From Mucilaginibacter dorajii (lineage in GTDB: Bacteria; Bacteroidota; Bacteroidia; Sphingobacteriales; Sphingobacteriaceae), in assembly GCF_024808255.1 (NCBI RefSeq), contig NZ_JANTYS010000013.1:62001-126000 (forward strand): a stretch of 64,000 nt of DNA, written 5' to 3'. Under the pieces are notes generated by a model, which ran no database searches, was not told the origin of the DNA, and saw only the letters and a program-made list of their open reading frames with translations. Position 1 is the first letter of the stretch. Each line of letters begins with the position of its first letter. Of this stretch, positions 58,799 to 64,000 are shown in pieces. The position numbers were made by a program, and so were the translations under genes.

Positions 58799-58885
58799 GG
58801 TATAATTGAATTAAAATGCCGCATAAACTTAAAACATTTAAGTTGAATAAATCAAACCCTAACCTAATTTGTTACTTTAGGTACC

Positions 58886-59359
58886 ATGACTAACGAACAT
58901 AAAATATTAACAGAGGAGGTAGTGCATTTGCTGCAAGGCGGTAATGCACATGCCGATATAGATAAAGCTTTGGCCGGTTTGCCTAAAAACCTGCGCGGAG
59001 CCAGGCCCGATAAACTGCCCTACAGTATCTGGCAACTGGTTGAACATATCAGGATTGCGCAATGGGATATGCTGGAGTTTAGTAAAGATGGCAACCATGA
59101 ATCGCCCAAATGGCCCGATGATTACTGGCCGAAAGAAACCGAACCCGAAAGTGACGAAGCCTGGGATGGATCGATTAAGCAAATCAGCAAGGATCTGAAT
59201 GAATTTATAAGCCTTGTTAAAACCGGCGACCTGTACAGCAAGATTGCTCATGGCAATGGACAAACCTTGTTACGGGAAGCCCTGCAAGCGGCAGATCATA
59301 TGGCTTATCACGTTGCCGAAATCATTGTGATCAGGAGATTGATAGGAGTAGCCCCCTAA
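58886..59359 (+). CDS. DinB-family protein
   Basis: The 157-residue four-helix bundle has the DinB features: LPYSIWQLVEHIRIAQWDML (first His), the WPDDYWPKETEPESDEAW segment, and ADHMAYHVAEIIVIRRLIG (second and third metal His). Members use a zinc or nickel site for thiol transfer or DNA-damage related reactions; the reaction here is unknown. The final residues and the TAA lie inside repeat F (GTAGCCCCCTAACCCCC). It is divergent from the DUF885 gene. Confidence 0.9.
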   Translation: MTNEHKILTEEVVHLLQGGNAHADIDKALAGLPKNLRGARPDKLPYSIWQLVEHIRIAQWDMLEFSKDGNHESPKWPDDYWPKETEPESDEAWDGSIKQISKDLNEFISLVKTGDLYSKIAHGNGQTLLREALQAADHMAYHVAEIIVIRRLIGVAP

Positions 59360-59441
59360 CCCCCTAAAGGGGGAACAGAAGGTTGATGTATATATTTATT
59401 TTTTTAGCCCTCCCCTTCAGGGGAGGGTTGGGTGGGGCCTG
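59350..59441. repeat. C/G-run palindromes, family F copy 3
   Basis: AGCCCCCTAACCCCCTAAAG then GGGGAAC contains the DinB stop. A second hairpin CCCTCCCCTTCAGGGGAGGG (59408-59427) is followed by TTGGGTGGGGCC. This separates the convergent DinB and hydrolase genes and is a probable bidirectional terminator. Confidence 0.85.
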
Positions 59442-59445
59442 GCTC

Positions 59446-60756
59446 TTACCTCACATGCTTCACAAACGTGATGAGTGCTTTCACAAACTCCGGTTTGAGG
59501 GGCAGGTTGGGATCGGTGTAGGTGGCCAGGTTTTTATCTTTATCGGCTGGGGCTTCCTTCAAAATGTGGTTCATTTCGGCTATGATATCTAATGTAGCGT
59601 CGGATTTGCCTTTCTTTAGTTTTTCGGCATCGGTAACTTTTACCTGTAAATCTGTAGTGCCCTGTACAATGAGTATCGGGATCTTTAACTGCCTGATAGA
59701 TCTTGCAGGGTTATACCTGAACCATGACATCAGGTATTTTTGAATCCCTGGTCTTGCTATAAAATAAAGCGATGGATCGATATTATCGGTGGTTTTACCT
59801 TTTTTCAAACTATCCAGCATTCTTTTAAAACCCTCAGAGATATGGGTAGGCTGGGATTTCATTTGCTCGGTAAGGATGTTATCGGCAGAATCACCGGCGC
59901 CCTCGGCAGAAATAAACCCTTTCACCGGCTCATCTATTGACGACAGGATACCTACCAACGAACCTTCGCTATGGCCAAATATGATGATACGTGAAAAACG
60001 CTCATCGTCGTTCAAAAAGTTAATAAGGTTAACGGCGTCTTCTACATAATCTTCAAAACGCAACTGGGTTTCGGTGGTTGAGCTTACGCTTTGGCCAACA
60101 AGGCGTTTATCGTAACGCAGGGAGGCAATGCCGTTTTTGCCTAACTCATTAGCAATCATTTTATAGGTATTGCCATTCAGGCCATTTTTAGCGCTGTTGC
60201 CATCCCTATCTGTAGGGCCCGAGCCGGCAATGATCAACACTACGGGTATTTTGCCGGTTGAACCTTTAGGGATAGCCAATGTGCCCGATATAGAACCCGC
60301 CAGATTTTTTACAGTTATAGGTGATTCAGTAATAGAAGGATCCATTGCAAATGCAGTTTCTACAGGCGCCGCAGGGGCAGTTGTGGCCGCTGCATCGTAT
60401 GGCTTTAATAGCAGGCCGGTATACTGATCTTTTGCATTTAAGCCGATATTCAATAAAAATACCGCGTTTTTAAATGTGGCTTTATATAAAGCTACTGTGC
60501 CTTCAAGTTTTACAAAATCGGTGGTTACAATATCGCCCAACTGTGTTCTTAGCTGCGTGGTAGTACTTTTAAACTGGTCGGCAGGCAGGGCCGCTTTCAT
60601 TTCGGGACTGAAATGAGTAGATATACTATCGGGCTTGTTGGTGTTATAAAAACGTATAAACCTGTTTAGCGCGGTTTTATAATTAGCAGGTTCGGTTTGT
60701 GCAAAAACGTTAGTTGCCAAACATATGATCAGTACTAAAAAACTAAATTTCTTCAT
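59446..60756 (-). CDS. Exported alpha/beta hydrolase with N-terminal DUF3887-like domain
   Basis: The 436-residue product has a signal peptide ending TNVFAQ. An N-terminal NTF2-like/DUF3887 domain (about 22-125; YKTALNRFIRFYNTNKPDSI) is followed by the hydrolase. The oxyanion motif is VVLIIAGSGPTDRDGNS and the nucleophile is Ser263 in FGHSEGSLVG. The acid is in PILIVQGTTDLQVKVTDAEKL and the His in EMNHILKEAP. It probably hydrolyses an ester or amide in the periplasm; the substrate is unknown. Single gene facing DinB. Confidence 0.93.
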   Translation of the reverse strand: MKKFSFLVLIICLATNVFAQTEPANYKTALNRFIRFYNTNKPDSISTHFSPEMKAALPADQFKSTTTQLRTQLGDIVTTDFVKLEGTVALYKATFKNAVFLLNIGLNAKDQYTGLLLKPYDAAATTAPAAPVETAFAMDPSITESPITVKNLAGSISGTLAIPKGSTGKIPVVLIIAGSGPTDRDGNSAKNGLNGNTYKMIANELGKNGIASLRYDKRLVGQSVSSTTETQLRFEDYVEDAVNLINFLNDDERFSRIIIFGHSEGSLVGILSSIDEPVKGFISAEGAGDSADNILTEQMKSQPTHISEGFKRMLDSLKKGKTTDNIDPSLYFIARPGIQKYLMSWFRYNPARSIRQLKIPILIVQGTTDLQVKVTDAEKLKKGKSDATLDIIAEMNHILKEAPADKDKNLATYTDPNLPLKPEFVKALITFVKHVR

Positions 60757-61031
60757 GCTATGATATCCAAAAAGGGTAATGCCTGTTTGATGCGAAATTA
60801 ATAAAATTCATAGGTGTTTCGTTTTAATTGATTTAGATATATTTTGCGGCAAAAGAAACGGGGCTTAAAAGCGCGATGTATGTACAAATGTTAATACGTG
60901 CGTTACGACGGCTTTATTATTAATATATCGCAAAAAATAAATTATAAGTATATTATCAGTTTAATATTTTATGTTAAATTGCGTTACATTTTAAGATCAG
61001 GGTTATAGGAAATTTCTACATCAGCCAATTA

Positions 61032-63482
61032 ATGAAGGTTTTATTCGGAAGCATTTTTTTTGCACTCCTAACCGGCGTGTGTTCTATTTCTTTTGCTCAA
61101 ACAAAACCTTCGGCTGTACAGGGCAAAGTTTTGATGGATGCGGGTGGCCCGGCGGATGCTGCCACCGTTGTACTCATGCAAACTGTCGATTCCGCCATTA
61201 TCAAATCAAGCCTCGTAGATAAAACAGGCAGCTACCTCCTTGCCAATATTAAACCAGGCAGCTATTTACTTTTAATAACACAGATTGGCAGCAGCAAAAC
61301 CTATGCGGGGCCCTTCAGTTTGGTTGCAGGGCAAACTTTTACAGCGCCTAACGTTATTCTTAAACAAATCAGCACCCAGCTAAAAGATGTTACCGTTGTA
61401 GGGCGCAAACCTTATATACAGGTAAAACCGGGCAAAGTAATTTTGAATGTACAAAACAGCATCCTGGCTGATGGTAATTCGGCATACGAGGTGCTGCGCC
61501 AATCGCCGGGGGTACATGTTGGCGGCGATAGGGAAACCCTGGTTATTACCGGCCGGCAGCCTGCTTTGATCACCATTGATGGTAAGGCAACCAACCTTAC
61601 CGGCGACGACCTGAACAGCATGTTGCGCAGTATGCAAAGCAGTACCATCGATCAGATCGAGATCATCAGCAGCGGATCGGCAAAGTATGATGCATCTGGT
61701 GGCGGCATCATTAACATTGTGCTAAAAAAAGGTAAAAACATAGGCACTAACGGAACCGTTACCGCAGGCGCGGGTGTTGGTAAATATGCTAAAGGCAGGG
61801 CAGGCATAATTTTCAATAACCGTACAGCCAAGCTTAATATTTTTGGCAATTATACTTTTGATGATAACAAAACCTATCGCAATATTGTAAATAACAGAAC
61901 CATAAAATATAACGATACCTTAAGTAATTATGATGTTGTATATAATAATACCCAGAAAACGCAAAATCATAATTTAAAATTTGGTGCCGACTATTCCCTG
62001 TCATCAAAACAAACTATTGGCTTTTTGGTAAGCGGTATTATACGCCATGACGATTTTATAAAGGATAATACCTTAAATATATCCAACCAAAACAAGTTGG
62101 ATTCTGTGATCATCGCGAGATCGGCGCTTGGCAGGAGCAGCAGTTTTTTGAATTACAATATCAACTACAACGCTACACTTGATAAAAGCGGCAAAAGTAT
62201 TGCTGCCGATGTAAACTACTCTACCTATAATCGCCATTCAAACGAGTATATTACCAACAACTTTTACACGCCCCAGGGCAATACCTACCGGGATGCACAG
62301 CAATTGGAAAACCTGTCGCCATCAAATATTCACGTGTGGACATCTAAAATAGATTACATTAATCCGCTTGGTAAAGATTCACGCTTTGAAACGGGGGTTA
62401 AATATAACCATGCCCAAAGCGATAACAACCTGATATTTGGCCCAAAGGTGAATAATACTTATGTGGTTGACCCTAACTTTAGCAATCGTTTCTTATATAA
62501 GGAGATTGTAAGCTCGGGGTATGTTAATTATTATAACAAAACCGGCAAATGGGATATCACCGCCGGCTTACGTGCCGAAAATACCAAATCGACAGGTACT
62601 ACCATATCACAGGAGGATGCCGCTGGCGACCCGAGCACCAAAAATTATTTTAACCTTTTTCCGCAGGCGCAGTTAAGTTATAGCTATACCGAAAAAAACT
62701 TATTTACCCTAAGTTATAACCGGGGTATTAACCGGCCAACCTACCAGGACATTAATCCGTTTTTGTATTATACAGATCCTTATGATTACCGGTCGGGCAA
62801 TAAAGATTTAAAGCCTGAATACACCAACGCCCTGCAGTTATCGCACACTTATAATGAAACTTACATAACAACGGTATACTATAACCAAACCAACGACGCT
62901 TACGATTTTCCTATTTACAGGCAAAATGATACCACCAAGGTTAACATTACCGAGCGTAAGAACTTTGGCCAAATTTATATAGTAGGAATTTCCTTTTACG
63001 TGCCTGTGCAGATTACCCGGTGGTGGTCGGCCAATTTCAATTTAGATGTGGCGCACCTCAGGTATAAAGCTTACCCGGTTAATGGCAATTACGATAAAGC
63101 TTCGCAATACATCACTTTTAACAGTACACAAAATTTTGCCATAAGCAGCACCATTGCTGCCGAGTTATCTGGTCAGTACGAATCACCAACGGTGTATGGT
63201 GTTAGTCAGTTAAAGCAAACCCATTGGATTAATGCGGGCATCAGCAAACAGGTATTCAATAAACGGGGCAGCATCAAATTGAATGTTAACGATATTTTTA
63301 ACACTCAACGCGACCGCTATAGCGCGCTTTATCAAAACATAAACCTTTATGGGGTTGATAAAAAGGAAACCAGGGTTATCAGGCTTGGCTTTAGCTACCG
63401 CTTTGGTAAATCAACCGTAAAATCGGCAGCAAAACATGATACGGGCAGCGCGGATGAGCAGCGCCGTACTAATAGTAATTGA
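61032..63482 (+). CDS. Outer-membrane beta-barrel receptor-like protein with CarboxypepD_reg-like domain
   Basis: The 816-residue product has a signal peptide ending SISFAQ. A carboxypeptidase-regulatory-like domain (about 25-112) is followed by a plug-like domain (LKDVTVVGRKPYIQVKPGKV, AYEVLRQSPGVHVGGDRETL, ITGRQPALITIDGKATN, SGGGIINIVLKKG) and a 22-strand-type barrel (OMP_b-brl family) ending RVIRLGFSYRFGK. I see no TonB box and no paired SusD gene, so it is not a classical Sus system. About 275 bp of AT-rich DNA precede it, with no gene. It is followed by repeat B copy 2, 38 bp past the stop. Confidence 0.9.
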   Translation: MKVLFGSIFFALLTGVCSISFAQTKPSAVQGKVLMDAGGPADAATVVLMQTVDSAIIKSSLVDKTGSYLLANIKPGSYLLLITQIGSSKTYAGPFSLVAGQTFTAPNVILKQISTQLKDVTVVGRKPYIQVKPGKVILNVQNSILADGNSAYEVLRQSPGVHVGGDRETLVITGRQPALITIDGKATNLTGDDLNSMLRSMQSSTIDQIEIISSGSAKYDASGGGIINIVLKKGKNIGTNGTVTAGAGVGKYAKGRAGIIFNNRTAKLNIFGNYTFDDNKTYRNIVNNRTIKYNDTLSNYDVVYNNTQKTQNHNLKFGADYSLSSKQTIGFLVSGIIRHDDFIKDNTLNISNQNKLDSVIIARSALGRSSSFLNYNINYNATLDKSGKSIAADVNYSTYNRHSNEYITNNFYTPQGNTYRDAQQLENLSPSNIHVWTSKIDYINPLGKDSRFETGVKYNHAQSDNNLIFGPKVNNTYVVDPNFSNRFLYKEIVSSGYVNYYNKTGKWDITAGLRAENTKSTGTTISQEDAAGDPSTKNYFNLFPQAQLSYSYTEKNLFTLSYNRGINRPTYQDINPFLYYTDPYDYRSGNKDLKPEYTNALQLSHTYNETYITTVYYNQTNDAYDFPIYRQNDTTKVNITERKNFGQIYIVGISFYVPVQITRWWSANFNLDVAHLRYKAYPVNGNYDKASQYITFNSTQNFAISSTIAAELSGQYESPTVYGVSQLKQTHWINAGISKQVFNKRGSIKLNVNDIFNTQRDRYSALYQNINLYGVDKKETRVIRLGFSYRFGKSTVKSAAKHDTGSADEQRRTNSN

Positions 63483-63519
63483 TGTTGTGAAACGTGATCA
63501 TTCAGGGGAATCTGATTTA

Positions 63520-63675
63520 GGTATAGCGCAGACAACTCACCCCGACGAGGCTCCGCCCCGTCTGCCCTTCTCTCCGACTGCGTCGCATAGAGGGGCTAAA
63601 AAGGTTTTTAACCCTCTTTGCGGCTTGCCGGAGAGAGGGTGGTCCAGCGAAGCGTAGACAGGGTGAGCCGCAACC
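63520..63675. repeat. Long inverted-repeat element, family B copy 2
   Basis: It starts TAGCGCAGACAACTCACCCC, contains TCTCTCCGACTGCGTCGCAT and the inverse GCCGGAGAGAGGGTGGTCCA, and ends near GGGTGAGCCGCAACCAG. In reverse orientation it matches 52731-52906 over nearly its full length; the loop between stems is about 12 bp shorter here. The 311-bp gap between the barrel and the KTSC gene holds no gene. Confidence 0.92.
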
Positions 63676-63793
63676 AGTGTTCAGCAAATGTTCTTGTAAA
63701 ACTAAACACTTCGCTGGCAAAGGAGTAATGATATACTGGCGATCTTTTTTATGCTATACTGTTTTTGATTAACCGACTTCAAGCAGCTTCGAA

Positions 63794-64000
63794 CTATTTT
63801 ATCCTCAATTCTGGATATCTCCCCTTTATCCGGGTTACAAAAAAGTTACCCAGGGATTCGGCGTTCATGAATTTTTTGAAGGTTGAGCGCGAAAAGCCAA
63901 AATATTGCCATATCCCCCCGCTTTCCCTGAACTCCAGTTCAAGAATCTTATTAAGTGCATCATAGCCTGCGCTACTTAATGCCGATGAGGTTACGGTTTG
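63794..64000 (-). CDS. KTSC-domain protein, 5' part beyond the window
   Basis: On the minus strand the frame is open from the window edge to TAG at 63796-63794. The 68 visible residues include SSALSSAGYDALNKILELEF, then GGIWQYFGFSRSTFKKFMNA, then the segment around GNFFVTRIKGRYPEL. This is the KTSC pattern (S-S-x5-A-G-Y-D, E-F, Y-F-G-V/F, A-x-S-x-G-x-F, I-x-x-R-Y-P). KTSC domains occur alone or fused to ligases and RNA-related proteins. A plus-strand open frame over the same bases is a shadow. Confidence 0.85.
   Translation of the reverse strand, partial: QTVTSSALSSAGYDALNKILELEFRESGGIWQYFGFSRSTFKKFMNAESLGNFFVTRIKGRYPELRIK

Noticed and set aside
61032..63482. Classical SusC/TonB-dependent receptor
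   Set aside because: There is no SusD neighbour and no TonB box visible; the plug and barrel fit the shorter OMP_b-brl family better.
63765..63965. Plus-strand 66-residue open frame at the right edge
   Set aside because: The opposite strand carries a clear KTSC-domain reading frame open to the window edge.

Overview
The window is a stretch of chromosome from a Bacteroidota bacterium, most likely a sphingobacterium of the Mucilaginibacter/Pedobacter kind. Several signs point there: TAnnTTTG promoter boxes, few Shine-Dalgarno sequences, a lipidated TamA-like protein (TamL type), a type IX secretion plug-domain protein, the small Bacteroidota histone-H1-like protein, DUF5686 and OMP_b-brl outer-membrane proteins, and many carbohydrate-active enzymes. 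The genes are mostly housekeeping or general accessory. I see no phage, integron, CRISPR array or intact insertion sequence.

Layout. 1-9.4 kb: 3' end of an RND pump, purU, small envelope genes, a cupin, a TspO protein, and tamL divergent from a TrmH-type rRNA methyltransferase. 9.4-16 kb: tRNA-Cys, a 57-residue basic protein, pyrD, an SGNH hydrolase, an ABC-F ATPase and the T9SS plug-domain gene. 16-25 kb: a GH2 glycosidase, a Crp-like regulator, an NTF2-like protein, a nucleotide-metabolism cluster (5'(3')-deoxyribonucleotidase, DeoR regulator, MFS exporter) around an operator-rich gap, and a class-C-type serine hydrolase. 25-36 kb: ArsR plus Old Yellow Enzyme, an OmpA-family protein next to an ice-binding-like adhesin, an unusual AraC regulator and an orphan FtsX-like permease. 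36-47 kb: SRPBCC protein, sulfurtransferase, YkuK, PlsC, Nudix, GH95-like and GH125 glycosidases, an ABA4-like membrane pair and a second Crp-like regulator. 48-64 kb: histone-H1-like protein, dapA, DUF5686 protein, a Lar-like zinc ribbon, ligA, DUF6263, DUF885 peptidase, DinB, an alpha/beta hydrolase, an outer-membrane barrel and a partial KTSC gene.

The most striking feature is not a gene. More than twenty intergenic elements from about fifteen sequence families sit in the gaps. Most are inverted repeats. Many arms are built from a degenerate 7-10 bp word repeated several times. They lie almost always at the 3' ends of genes, often starting right at a stop codon or containing it. Several families recur within the window, and one element is nested inside another. 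Spurious N-terminal extensions of reading frames (ABC-F, SRPBCC) and real C-terminal tails (deoxyribonucleotidase, DinB) come from these repeats.

All functions were assigned by reading motifs and recalling families; no database search was run. Start codons were moved inward where the upstream part is clearly repeat or leader sequence, and this is stated in each entry.
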